DNA of 64,000 bases from Topomyia yanbarensis (GCF_030247195.1 NC_080670.1:42765524-42829523); one strand, 5' to 3'. Shown: positions 22,284 to 33,778, numbered from the stretch's first letter. Numbers and translations are program-made. Notes: generated by a model from the letters alone, not told the origin.

Positions 22284-23491
22284 TTAACTTAAATGCGGCA
22301 GTACTATGCTATGAATTAAGCTGTGAATATTCGTGCGGCTTTGTAGCCGTACCTTTTCGTGACAATGTTCTCGATGCAGCTCCCAAAAAGTTAAAATATC
22401 TCCATGTTCAGTGTGTAGCGTACTATCATTTCGCCGATATCTTCGCATACCTACTTGCTTAGAAAATGATCTGATTCGATGACAGGTACATATTGATCCA
22501 AGGGCTTGACAATTCCTAAATTGCTTGATTTCTTTTTGCAAAGTTGCTTGAACTGATTTTCCATGTTTTGGTTTTGGTATACATCGCCTATAGCAGATAT
22601 TGCAAGCATTATATTACGTTCTCCCTAATCAAACAGTTCATCCCGATCAGGTCATTAGAATTTTGTTCTAACGTGGTATCTTTATGCTTCACGTCCTCCG
22701 TAAATATTGTATCAAATGCATAGCACCATGAGAATTCGCTCGTAATCCAAATCAATGTACTCAGTTGCTGTGCAAACCATTTAGGGCTGGTGTCAAGCTA
22801 CGCAAAATTTCAAGCATTGCAAACCTGTAATATAGTAGAGTAAGATTTTAGAAGTTCAAATATGTACAAACTTACCTCAGATGTAATTTGTAATTTTTTA
22901 TCAGCAGAACGAAAACTTGTCAGTTACATAAACTTTGTATCAAGTCAAGGAATGTAGCCAGCTCTGTACATTTCACGCTCATATGGCAAAGATTTAGAGA
23001 ATATTCCTCGATTCGAACGCCTAATTATGGTAAAAAGTCGTCCCTGAGCTGATTGTGGAACGTAAGCATTACGATCGAGTTTATTCGCAACCAGCTGTGC
23101 GAAATTCGGAGAAAGCCGAAAGGAATGTCGTGACACTCTGCTTGAGCTGTTGGGAAACGAACTCTTAAACATGTGGTTGTCTTGTCTAATAGGAAAGAAT
23201 ACTTACATAATATGTATTTTCAGTGTTTTCAATTGAAAATCGCTCTTTTTACCTGCATTTTCTATTGGCGATTTGCGGCAAAACCAAAATTAGTCATGCG
23301 ACACCTATGATTCAGCTCATGAACTGGCAAAGTGATACAGTTTGCTTTTTTTCACCCGTAAGTGAGTCGTAGCTTACAATAAAATCTTCATTATCTTCTC
23401 GGAAAAAGCTTACCACTGCCAAAATATGAATGAAACGTGTTTTATTTGCAATTATTCTGAAATTACACCCATTTGCAACTATTTCACTCAT
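22284..23491 (-). pseudogene. Possible remnant of a multi-exon gene, unrecognised
   Basis: Several coding-like islands lie on the minus strand: MSEIVANGCNFRIIANKTRF... (23491-23312), SRHSFRLSPNFAQLVANKLD... (23172-22945), MLAISAIGDVYQNQNMENQF... and SKQVGMRRYRRND (near 22.5 kb). Between two of them is a clean 51-bp intron signature, GAG|GTAAGT at 22875 and TATTACAG| ending at 22825, typical in length for dipteran introns. An acceptor-like TTTCCTATTAG also precedes the 23.17-kb island. In-frame stops occur between islands, so no intact reading frame can be assembled. I do not recognise any domain. It may be chance, a dead gene, or a decayed transposase. Confidence 0.25.
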
Positions 23492-24134
23492 ACATTTCTT
23501 CGAAATGTAATCGGGGTATTGTGGTTATAAAAAATCGTTCCATAAATAAAGTTCCAACTCGAAGCCGAGACCCAATCAGTACCAATGTCAAACTCCTTCA
23601 TATTTTGAGCTACGTAGGAGAGAAGGATCGGCTGTGCATGATACAAAGCTGACACTTTCCTATTAGCCGGATATATTCTTTCCTCGCCTGATCTGGAGTT
23701 TCATGAATTTACACCATCTCATGAAGGTTTAGCTTAACTTAGGACGAACGGGAAATGCTGTTGCGGCGGCTACGGTGTTCAACAAATTACATTTCGAAAC
23801 AGCGCGTATATAGCTCTGCGAATAATATTAGAAACCACTATGTTTTACACTCTTTTCGCAAGATGTTTACTCATCATCTTATAAAATGATGGTTTTCCTT
23901 CATTTTCATAAACCATTATCAACAAATTGATCGGTAATTTGGCGTTTAAAAGTCATTTTTTACCAATGTTTTCAGAAAATATATGCACTATGACAGAACA
24001 GAATAAAATCAGCAACACTTTCCTTCCAGCGCTATCTGCGAGCGGTTTCAACGTAGAATCGCCAATAGTAATGATATAGAGCTGATGTAAACATAACATG
24101 GTTGCTAGAAGTCAGCGATGCCAGATTGGAAGCA

Positions 24135-24364
24135 ATTAGGCAATCCATGAGACGTTTCTGATCAGCTGATTATTTCTTGTTTACTTATTCTGACGTTACT
24201 CCGAGGGGTGCGACGTCCAACAATATCGTTGATTCGATCCAACATCAAACGAATCGGACTAACGAAAAATATTTGTCGGACGAGTTTTTTCTGTTCGCAG
24301 GAGTAGACCTGTTGACAGAACCCACCGCTGAATTGTCAAACAAACGTCTAATGGATTGCCTAAT
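24135..24364 (+). mobile_element. 230-bp MITE, copy A of a near-identical pair
   Basis: The ends ATTAGGCAATCCATGAGACG and CGTCTAATGGATTGCCTAAT are inverted repeats of about 23 bp. The whole 230 bp matches 27127-27356 with one base difference that I can find. No flanking duplication is clear. Confidence 0.85.
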
Positions 24365-24435
24365 GTTGTATATATAGGTACGGCGAAGATGGTACTTTGG
24401 TATTCGTAAGATAAATCTTACATGAGTGGTGTGAG

Positions 24436-24732
24436 CAGCGATGCCAGATTTACAGATATGTCTGTATTTTACAGACTTTTGATGGTCTCCTACAGACGTA
24501 ATCAGAAATCTACAGACTTTTAAAAGAGTAACAGTGTTTAACAAAATTGTACTAGAACAATTGTATCCGAATTCGAGCGATTCCTTCACAATAGTTTTCT
24601 AATTTCAAGCTTCTCTTAAAGTAATAACCTAGTGTAAATACGATTTACACAACCATCTACAGACTTTTACAGACATTTTAATTATTCTTATTCTTATTCA
24701 GACATTTCACAAAAACATGTGGCATCCCACTG
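24436..24732 (+). mobile_element. hAT-type MITE of the CAGCGATGCC family
   Basis: It begins CAGCGATGCCAGATTTACAG and ends ATGTGGCATCCCACTG. The interior is rich in ACAGACTTTT and TACAGAC. The reverse-oriented homologue is at 27559-27846. No target duplication is left. Confidence 0.75.
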
Positions 24733-24747
24733 AGACGTCCAAAAATT

Positions 24748-24863
24748 TGTTTCAAAATCGTTCAACACGGGTCCAACGATGGACGTTCGTTGAACGGTTA
24801 TTTGGACGATGTCCAAATTGGTCCAACTAACGTCCATCATTGGACGATTTTGAAACCAACCGT
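24748..24863. repeat. Hairpin repeat (GTCCAACGATGGACGTT)
   Basis: TTTCAAAATCGTTCAAC with TCCAACGATGGACGTT is mirrored by AACGTCCATCATTGGACGAT followed by TTTGAAA. Confidence 0.65.
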
Positions 24864-24916
24864 TCTTAGAGGGATCGCTGGGTGTGAGTGATCACAGAAT
24901 AAACCGATTCAGAATC

Positions 24917-25098
24917 CTGGTTCCCAGTTAAACTCATTCCGGAACCGGTTCGGATTTCTGAATGGAGTCATTATGGATTCCAAATGAAATGCAACAACCG
25001 ATTCCGACTCAGAATCGGTTGTTGCATTTGATTTGGAATTCATAATGACGCCATTCAGGATTCCGAATCAAATTCCGAATGGTTTGACCGGGTTGGTG
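24917..25098. mobile_element. Hairpin MITE with ~85-bp arms
   Basis: The arms pair through GAATGGAGTCATTATGGATT / AATTCATAATGACGCCATTC and GCAACAACCGATTC / GAATCGGTTGTTGC, around a 7-bp centre at 25008. Confidence 0.8.
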
Positions 25099-25194
25099 AA
25101 AACAAATAGAGATATTTTTTATGAAATGTAAGACATTTGAATGGTATACCTGGTATCCCTGATAGAAGTTGTTAATAAAATCAATATTAAATCG

Positions 25195-25399
25195 TCAAAA
25201 GGGCGAAAGTGTTTTTTGTAAAGAAACTTGTTTCGCTCATTAGTTTGCTGCAGAGTGGATTTTCATGAAAAATATGCGTTAATGTAAATTTTTACCCTTC
25301 GTAGAAGTAATTTCAATTGTTTTCTGCTTTGAAATTATAGTAAATTAAGAGAAACCATCAAAATAAAAGTTTGTTTACAAATCTTATTCGCCCTTTTGC
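25195..25399 (+). mobile_element. CAAAAGGGCG-ended MITE, copy 1
   Basis: It begins TCAAAAGGGCGAAAG and ends TTATTCGCCCTTTTG. The interior (TTTCGCTCATTAGTTTGCTG, AAATTAAGAGAAACCATC) matches 51221-51419 in the same orientation. Confidence 0.75.
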
Positions 25400-26207
25400 A
25401 AATTTAATATGAAAATAAACAAGAAGTGCTGCTGGAAAAAGTATTTTTTGTCCGCTTCGAGGGGTCATTCAATTTAGTGGTAACTGGCGGTAAATGACTC
25501 GGACACTTTTTCTTCCGAATGTTTCATTAAGTTTCAGGTCGTGTCGTTGTTAATATACTGCAGACGGTTTTGCAATATTATCATTTAACAAATTACCCCC
25601 TACCAGTCGACGCATTAAACTATTAAGTGGTATACGCATTACCAATAATAACGGCTCATTAATCTTTATATTCGTACACATCATAACACTCATAAAAGAA
25701 AATATAAAAAGTAAACAATTTAACAGGGATGCTGGGTATTTCTTAAATCTGCGCAGCATTTGTAAAAAAATGAGTTTCAGTAAAACGCAAACTATGTCTC
25801 AAAGCAAGAAGACGCGACCTTTTATTAGTTGTGTACGATGATACGAAATTGAGAAATCCGTGCTAATCTGTCAGAACACTGTGCAGTTTTAAAAATCTGT
25901 TCAGCACTTCGAAAACCTGTGAAACACAGATAAATTTGTGCCCCAGGCATCTCTGCAATTTAATCACTACACGCCACCGAAAAACTACCTAAAATTCAGT
26001 ACAACTTAAAAGTACCTTACTGCACGGAAGACATCGACTGAATCGAATCTCTCGTTTTGTTTTTGACAACACTAATAAGTGCGAAAGCGACGCACAGCTC
26101 AAAAGTACCTAAATTTAAGTTAAAAGAACTTATTCTGTACGTTATTTTATGGTTGCGTGTACACATTTGCACCGATGAATTAAAGTGCTCCCACCCAGTA
26201 AAGTTCA

Positions 26208-26390
26208 GTTGGAATTCAACCTGATTTTAGTTACTTTCCGGCTCCAGTGCCATAACCGATTTTAATTAGAATGGGTTGTACCACTGGAATATTAACGATA
26301 TCCAGTCAGCATTCCGGCTTATTTCCCGGTTGAACTTACTGGGCAGTATTCCGGTTGAACTTACTGGGTTAGTTTGACAAGGAGGAATAG
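26208..26390. repeat. Degenerate repeat of the CCAGTAAA/TTACTGGG type
   Basis: CCAGTAAAGTTCAGTTGGAA at the left and repeated TTCCGGTTGAACTTACTGGG at the right recall the ends of the hairpin at 24.9 kb. Boundaries are approximate. Confidence 0.45.
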
Positions 26391-26417
26391 CTGAAAATGA
26401 AATGAAATGTACTCAAC

Positions 26418-26721
26418 AGGGATGCCAGGTACACAGCTTAATCTGTGATTCACAGATATTCAATTTTTAATGTACAGATTTGTACAGTTTTTTGTTATAA
26501 TGCACAGAGTAGCACAGATTTCTAAATTTTTGCTTCGAGCAAAAACAAAAAAACAGTTCGCCACTTCCTATTTTGAGACAAATTTGTACGTTTTCCTTAA
26601 AAAATTTTTATTTGCGTAACTTTAAATGTTCTTCATTCGAAACATTTTCTTTAAAACAGATTTGCACAGATTTTTAAACAGGCAGCGCACAGATTTCAAG
26701 AAATACGACCTGGTATCCCTG
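26418..26721 (+). mobile_element. hAT-type MITE of the CAGGGATGCCAG family
   Basis: The ends CAGGGATGCCAGGTAC and GACCTGGTATCCCTG are inverted. The interior repeats CACAGATTT-like motifs. No target duplication is visible. Confidence 0.7.
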
Positions 26722-27126
26722 TGTCACAGCGTCCAAAGCAGCCCCCTGCTAGGCAGCCATTTTATCCTAGCCAACATCTGCCTTTGTTAAAATCAAAACA
26801 ACCCAATGCTAATGCACGGGCGACGTGGGCCTAAATGCAGCTAGGCCCATCATATGTTGACTACTGTCAAAGTCCGTATATCTCCATAGCGAATGACAGG
26901 AGTGACACCCTCCTGGTCCAAAGCGAAACAATTAGGCTGTGCACGCAGGCGAAGTCGACATGGATATTGCGCACTTCCCACCAACCTGGACTCCGCACTT
27001 TCGAAGTGCGAGTGATCAAACTGCTACTGAAAACTGCGAGCTGTCAAATCACATGTATTTCAAGTGATAGAGATGGAATTTTCATGGACAGACCAGTCGA
27101 GCTAACCAGTCTATGAGAAGAATTCA
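26722..27126. other. Spacer between two MITEs
   Basis: The 93-codon frame at 26835-27116 has no recognisable motif and lies between mobile elements. I do not call it a gene. Confidence 0.3.
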
Positions 27127-27356
27127 ATTAGGCAATCCATGAGACGTTTCTGATCAGCTGATTATTTCTTGTTTACTTATTCTGACGTTACTCCGAGGGG
27201 TGCGACGTCCAACAATATCGTTGATTCGATCCAACATCAAACGAATCGGACTAACGAAAAATATTTGTCGGACAAGTTTTTTCTGTTCGCAGGAGTAGAC
27301 CTGTTGACAGAACCCACCGCTGAATTGTCAAACAAACGTCTAATGGATTGCCTAAT
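27127..27356 (+). mobile_element. 230-bp MITE, copy B of a near-identical pair
   Basis: Same sequence and ends as 24135-24364. AGAAGAAT occurs at 27117-27124 and immediately after the element at 27357-27364, which may be an 8-bp target duplication with three extra bases (TCA... ) at the left end. Confidence 0.85.
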
Positions 27357-27558
27357 AGAAGAATAGTAAGTGCGCAGTGTGGATAGAATCCAGTTTTTAC
27401 TGCCACAATCAATAATAACTTTTACTGTGAGCCGTGTTTACCAACACTGCGAAGCAATGTTTGTACACACGGCTCAAGTAAAAGTCAATTTATATCGACT
27501 TGCTAGTTGATTTCGTCAGTCTGCACAGCCTAATTAGCATCAAAAATTGCTTGTGTTG

Positions 27559-27846
27559 CCGCGATGCCACATGTTTTTTTGAAATGTCTGTAGAAGAATA
27601 ACTAAAATGTCTGTAAAAGTTTGTAGATGGTTGTGTAAATTCTAGTTAAACTAAAATTTTACTTTAAAAATAGATTGAAAGTAGAATTCTATTGTGAAGG
27701 AATCACTCGTGTTCGAAAACAGTTATTCTAGTGCAATTTTACTAAACATTATTACCGTTATAAAAGTCTGTAGATCTTTGGCTACGTCTGTAGGAGACAT
27801 CATAACTCTGTAAAATACAGATATGTCTGTAAATCTGGCATCGCTG
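27559..27846 (-). mobile_element. hAT-type MITE with perfect 8-bp target duplication
   Basis: TTGTGTTG flanks it at 27551-27558 and 27847-27854. The ends are CCGCGATGCCACATG and AATCTGGCATCGCTG. Eight-bp duplication and CAG-type ends are hAT hallmarks (established). It lies 25 bp upstream of the start of the PRC1-like pseudogene. Confidence 0.85.
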
Positions 27847-27870
27847 TTGTGTTGTGATAGTTCGATAGAT

Positions 27871-28712
27871 ATGGATTCCGTTGGTGAAACCGATTGCCGA
27901 AATTAAGCAAAACGTAATTCGCAAGGCCCATGATATTGCAACCGAATAAGTGACCTGTGGTCGGAGATTTTTGGTGAACACATCTGCCAAGATCATATTA
28001 GTCGACTGCCAGAGGACGTTCAAACGTTTTTCGACGAGGAAAGCGAAAACCGCAAGAGGAAAAATTTTGGAAACAAAAATATACGAGTCTCTTCGCGAAC
28101 TATAAAACGATCCGCTACAGTCAGTGGCCGAAATGCAAGGTTTTCGTTTGTATCTTGAAGGTCTTCGAGTGGAGAAGTTACACCGATTCGATGATATTGC
28201 AGCGATGCGCCGCGAAATTAAAATGTTGAAGGGCTATTTAGATTTCACTCCGCAGTCGGATCGTCAGGACGAGCTGATCAATGAGCGTAACTTTTCTCCA
28301 ACAAAATACAATATATCAAATCTTAGACACTTGCATGAATCGGTATGTTCCCAGTACGAACTTCTTAAAGACTGTCGACAAAATGCGTTTTATACTAAAG
28401 AATCTGTGGAAATATTTTACGATTCGTCCCTCGGTTGTGAAGAAATTTGAAAAATATAACTATTATACAACATATGACAAACTTTTTACCGAGCTAAACC
28501 GTTGCGAGGCAATGCGACGGGAGAATATTCAGGTGTTTGTCGACAGAACTCGGGCAGAGATCGTGCAATGGTGCGACAAATGTCTTAAATCCGAAGAAGA
28601 ACGTGCGAGGTGTTAAACTTTCAAGAGTGATGTTTACAATCAAGATTTACTGACACTGCATAAGATTGAACTAAACGATCTGAAAGTATATTATAGCAAT
28701 AACTCTATGAAA
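27871..28712 (+). pseudogene. feo-like: PRC1/Fascetto (MAP65/Ase1 family) pseudogene
   Basis: Three frames together spell a broken N-terminal to central part of a PRC1/MAP65 protein, which cross-links antiparallel microtubules at the central spindle in cytokinesis (family knowledge). After an ATG at 27871, readable segments are NVIRKAHDIATE, DLWSEIFGEHICQDHISRLP, EESENRKRK, DPLQSVAEMQGFRLYLEGLR, then SVVKKFEKYNYYTTYDKLF, RRENIQVFVDRTRAEIVQW, KSEEERARC and DLLTLHKIELNDLKVYY. Breaks include a one-base loss at about 27946, a one-base gain at about 28058, a stop at 28103-28105, a shift in 28.33-28.38 kb and a stop at 28614-28616. The family's C-terminal half is absent. No introns are visible, which suggests a 5' part of a retrocopy, but I cannot prove it. 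The RAEIVQW and SEEER blocks are the strongest match. Confidence 0.75.
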
Positions 28713-28908
28713 CGAAAGGTGACTCGAATAGCACTAAGCGGTAAGTATCAGTATCCTATGAACACTGAGAATTTCTTTGAACAAAACACCAAATCGCTCG
28801 TCCCTAATGCCTGAATGCAGAGCAGCCTCATTAACTACGGCTCATACAGGTGGAACAATTGTAATACCTCCAGGCAGTACTATAGACTTGGTAGTAAATT
28901 CCGTTTCA

Positions 28909-28949
28909 TGCGATGTCCGTTGACATGACTTATGTCAACGGACATCGCA
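28909..28949. repeat. Perfect 18-bp inverted repeat with 5-base loop
   Basis: TGCGATGTCCGTTGACAT (28909-28926), loop GACTT, then its exact complement (28932-28949). No T-run or gene lies next to it. Confidence 0.85.
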
Positions 28950-28959
28950 GCTTATGTTT

Positions 28960-29740
28960 GGCAGATAGGGTAATAATGTAGTATCTTACTGTTACAATGA
29001 ATCCTTGGCTGGGGCTTTATTATTCAGTGATTACCTTGAGACCCTTACCAGAATCATGGAGAGTACTATCAATAGTTGTCAAACTCTAAGTGTTGATAAG
29101 CATTATACCTTCATAGCTTTTCGTTTTGAACTGTTACAAACAAATTAACTACTGAAATAATCGAAATATAAGTTATGCACGTACTCACTCACTACATTAA
29201 TGTAGGAAAAATCGACGCATGTTGTTTTTGGTCCAAATCGCGCTCCACGATGTAACATTGGATCAATAATTCGATAACTTTTCATCAGATTATCAGACAC
29301 ATGTTCATAAATACCTGCGATGTTTTACAAAATGGGCTGGAAAATATTCACAATCTGTTGGTTCCGGCCAGATCGACCGAATAATGTTTAAGAAGTGTTC
29401 TAGTCGGCTCACTCATTTTACATTGCCATATCGGAGCTCCATTATTTTCGAACTTCTTTCTAACCATGAGCTCATGATGAATCTTCAAAAAAATACAGAT
29501 CTTGTTTAGATGTATGCTTTGTAAAATAGACATGAAACATACATACAGATTTGTTCACGTTCGAGCATCAGTCGAATCATGCAATTTGTTGTCTACCTGA
29601 TGTATTATATAATAATATTTGGATAAATTCACATATATATTACTAAATTAGTTAGGCACTTCTAAGTATTATAACTGGTTTATTAATCTAAACTTCAAAA
29701 TCAAACTCTTTTATGTTAGCCTCAAAAATTTTACAAAATA
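28960..29740. other. Intergenic DNA
   Basis: Nothing supported. Confidence 0.4.
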
Positions 29741-29743
29741 AGC

Positions 29744-29998
29744 ATAGCGAGCAAACTAACGTATCCTTTTCAACTAAAAAAATAGTTAAAAGAAATTTGC
29801 AATTTTTGTTTCCTCTTTGCTGTCATTATATTCAGGAAACTGACAGCATCCAAAAACAACTAATTTTTTCAGCCAATTGATGATGCGAAAATCAACAGAA
29901 CAGTTAGTTGAATCAGCAATTTTTAGTTGAAACAGTCAAGACAAAAATCAAAAATTGCAATATTTATTTTTTGTGATTGCGGGGTTTTCCGTGTAAGG
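29744..29998 (+). mobile_element. GGGGTTTTCCGTG-ended MITE, copy 1
   Basis: TATCCTTTTCAACTA near its start, CAGCCAATTG and TTTTTAGTTGAAACA inside, and the end GCGGGGTTTTCCGTG match 33779-34038. Confidence 0.75.
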
Positions 29999-30419
29999 TA
30001 AAGTACCTATTTTGGCTGTATTACGAAGGGTGCCCCACTGTTATTAATTACGCGGCCTACAATGCGTATAAATTAGAATCAACAGCTGTTTTGTTTTTAA
30101 GAAAAAATGATCTGAAAACGGTAATATGCTCGTGTTTGAGTGTAACGAAAAATCGAATCGAGTGCCTAATTATCGCCTTACCGTTTGAGCCAATGCGTTA
30201 AATAAAGATGGCGGACGCTACTCTAACCAACGGCATCAAATGACTAGGATGATAATAGAAACAGGACCAAAATAGGCTCATTACCTACTTGTAAAATTGT
30301 TTGTCAAAGCAAATGACAATCGAACTCATACACAAAGAAATGTTTCTACCTTTTTATCAAACTCTTCTGCATTTTAAAAGGCCTTTTGAGAAACCCATGC
30401 AGCAAAACAGATAACTTAT

Positions 30420-30641
30420 CAGAGATGCCAGATTTGCAGACAAGTCTGGAAATTCGCAGACTTTTAATTTAAGCTGGAGGTTTTTTCGATGATGCAGATA
30501 TTTGCAGATTTTTTAGTTTGGTTGCAGATATTTACAATTTTTTAATATAAAGGCTTACACTAGCTTTCCTGACTTTTTTGTTCTTCCCAGACTTTTAAAA
30601 TTATTATTGCAGACATTTGAAAAAAGTACCTGGCATCTCTG
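30420..30641 (-). mobile_element. hAT-type MITE, reverse copy of the 20.1-kb element
   Basis: The ends CAGAGATGCCAGATTTGCAG and AAAAGTACCTGGCATCTCTG are inverted. The interior GGTTGCAGATATTT and AGGCTTACACTAGCTTTCCT is the complement of 20117-20324. Confidence 0.8.
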
Positions 30642-30912
30642 ATCAGGAGAAACTGGAAATACTCCAGAGCAAACAGGGGGAAAATCGTTCCTGTACTCTC
30701 TTTTTTCTATTTTCTCCTCATGGTAGCAAACATATTAACTTCCGTGTACTGGAACAAACCTAGTTTTGCGGAGACTGAATTGTATGGTAGTAGTATCAGT
30801 CTGATACCAAAAGTTTCAATCGAACCGTCAACTTTACTGATACTTTACTAAATAGACATGCGAATAAGCTTTGAATGGACTTCTTGCTATACGCATTCTC
30901 CGCTAAAGGACG

Positions 30913-31112
30913 ATTCAGACGATACATCAGCTTACGTCAACGGAACGTCAACATTAGTTACATGCAGTTAAATAGTAGCATTCACACACAACATCAACGG
31001 CACGGAACGTTTTGACGTACGGCACATGTGAACAGGCACAAGAGAAAAGTATTAAACTTATCCTGATGGAACGGTAATGTTCCGTTGACGGAAGCTGATG
31101 AATCGTCTGAAT
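30913..31112. mobile_element. 200-bp MITE with ~40-bp inverted ends
   Basis: ATTCAGACGATACATCAGCT at the left is mirrored by AGCTGATGAATCGTCTGAAT at the right, and GTCAACGGAACGT pairs with TGTTCCGTTGAC. Confidence 0.8.
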
Positions 31113-31114
31113 AT

Positions 31115-32418
31115 TCATGTTCGTTTGGCTTCGTGTGCAAGGACCCATAGAACCTCTGAAAGTTTTTCAGTAGACCGACGAAATCGGGTGCTTCGTGGTC
31201 GACTCATTAATTAAACGACTAAGTTGGGTTTCGTCGATGAACAATTTTCGTCAGCATATTATATCCAGTTTTATAATACCAAATAATCGACCGATTTAGT
31301 TGGTTAATTTTTCAGCCATATTCAATCGGATGTTACGTCTGCAGACGCATTTTAAACTTCCATACGAGTCGGTACAACAATCGAACGATTAATCTGCCGA
31401 TGTAGGCGGTGAGGAAATTGGAAAGATTTTGTATGAAGGAGTCTGTAGTCAACAGATATAATGGAAACGTATGAATACATCTTAATAACTTACGAACTGT
31501 CTAAAAACTGCGGCCATTAACAGAGTGAAAAATAAAGGGGAAGGTCATGCAACGTTGCGTTTGCAATGATAATTGTTGATTTCGTTGGTATTTAGTTTTA
31601 TTGGTTTTACATCCGCAAGTCTATGTATAAAGTGCATAGGGAGATCTGTCATTCATCTCATCCCCATACTCAACCATGTCTAAAAGCAAATTTTAATTTA
31701 CGTCATTGCATACTCAAGACGCGGTAAAAATGTATTATTATTATGTTTTGATCATAAACTTATTTCTACTATGTCATATGTAATTGTTTAGATGATTTGT
31801 TATGAAAGTTAGAGTTACATTTGAGTAGTAATTATGTAAACAGGGTAAGGTAAAATCTTAATGAGTATAGTATTTCTACCAATATTGATCCGATTTGTGT
31901 TTTTTTTTCAGGAAAAATAATTTGTATGAACAGCCAGTCGACTCCTGTAGAAAAAAAACTATACTTTCAATCGAACATGAATAATTTTTGTTTCAATAAA
32001 CAAAAATTGTGCTCACAACGCTGCATGTGTAAATACCGCTCAACATAAACCGGTTCGCGGATATAAGCTTACGCGATCTAATCAGATGACTATTTGACAT
32101 AACGGCAGATGAGGACACTCATGAAGTATTTTGCATATTACTACTTACAATAACTTATGGAAGAAACTTCAACATATTCTCATCAGGATTTTAAACATGT
32201 GACGTTTCAGTATACGGTTTTCTAAAACACGTTCCGAGTTTACTACTACTGCTCTGCAACATAATGGGTAGGTAATTTATTCCAATCTCAGCTTTTTCCG
32301 TTTTCCTACAATGTAGATTAGTAATCGTAGGGCAGTATTCATAAACAAATATAAAATATTGCTTACCTTTTGTGGTTTCCACCATAATTCCGGCACAATT
32401 TGCTAATTCTCGCTAGGA
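31115..32418. other. Intergenic DNA
   Basis: No supported feature. Scattered CGACGAAAT/CGACCGA-like words near 31.17-31.4 kb may be an old repeat. Confidence 0.35.
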
Positions 32419-32428
32419 AGCATTAGAT

Positions 32429-33525
32429 CGCCCGGGGACAACTTGACAGCTCCCATATATTGAACTCATAAGCAAATTTTGTGGTGATTTGGTGATGTCA
32501 TGGCGGCTCGAATGGAGCAAAATTTGAAAAAGGCTCATCCCATTTTCCATATCTAAAAAATAATTTAAGCATTTCATCAAATTTATTTCGCTGTTCACAT
32601 TAGAAACTGTCCTCATTCCCCCATACTTAAACAGAAACATAGATTCCATTTGGAATTTTAAAAATCCGAAAGAAAATAAATCGATTTTCGGAAATACAAG
32701 AAGATGACTTTCAAAATCAAGCCACTACCACTTATATTGGAATTTCCGAAAATCTTCCGAAACTAATCAACATCTCCTAAGGCATGAAATCCTCCGGTAG
32801 AGCCGAGGAAAATGCCAGAATAATTCTGAAGGGATCCATACCAAAACCATCGCAACATCTTCCGGACTGAATTATTGCAAAAGTCGAACAAAACTCTGGC
32901 TGAAGTCGAACAAAATTGTTTGATGCCAGAATTCTGATAAAAACACACAAATTTTATTCAAAACCAATTTTGCTAAATGTGTAGAAAATCCTACATATAT
33001 TGTTTATTCTCCCAATCAAAATGCTAGAATTCTTGACGTTCTTAATGAACTTGAAACAAGATGTCGCAGGTTCACGAATTGTTAAGCTTGGTGATTTACT
33101 TTCATTGGCCAAAAAGTTTTTCATTTATATTTCATTTATAACACCAATGATTTACCGATTACAAACTTCACACAACAAAAAAACCAAAACATTTTTAGGA
33201 AGGAAGAGAGCCGGTTGCTAAAAACAACACCATCCAGCTAAATCTATAATAAGATTTATGTAACTTTGCTGACGGTTTCCAATCAGGGATAAATTTATTC
33301 TCTAATAATATTTTTCTTTATCCACATTTTGGAATACGCTTTTTCTAAATGTTGTTCTAGCCGCATTGACGGCGTTCAAAACACACGTAACGAAACACGC
33401 TTTTCTCTTGAAACTTTTTCGTGTCGTTGTTCGTGGTAGTCGTACAGAAAAGGCATACTAGCGCCACCATCAAATCGGTGGTACATATATGAAACAAGCA
33501 CTATCTGTCAAGTTGTCCCCGGGCT
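32429..33525. mobile_element. Complete 1.1-kb non-autonomous DNA transposon with 9-bp target duplication
   Basis: The inverted ends share CCCGGGGACAACTTGACAG (left) and CTGTCAAGTTGTCCCCGGG (right), 21 bp with one mismatch when the outer two bases are included. GCATTAGAT flanks both sides (32420-32428 and 33526-33534). A 9-bp duplication would fit a MULE-like class; an 8-bp class (hAT or P) is possible if one base matches by chance. The internal minus-strand frames (32413-32649, 32763-32948) carry no recognisable transposase motif. Confidence 0.85.
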
Positions 33526-33778
33526 GCATTAGATATGCACAAAAATACCTAACTTTTTATGTCTGATTAGATTTCCCAAAGGTTTTCTTTCAGTCGAACA
33601 ATAGTTTCATGATGGAAATTATTTTCTGCGAACTGCAAACAAACTTAAATATAATATAGCTTACTAATTTCACTCATAACTTACCAATTTTACTCAATGA
33701 AAAGAATATTGGAAAACTCATCTTAATACTACTCAACTAGTATATTAATTTTCACTTCAACACCAGTCGCTTTTATGT

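Noticed and set aside
24177..27366. Same 62-codon peptide encoded at 24.18 and 27.17 kb
   Set aside because: Conservation is explained by two nearly identical MITE copies, not by selection on a protein.
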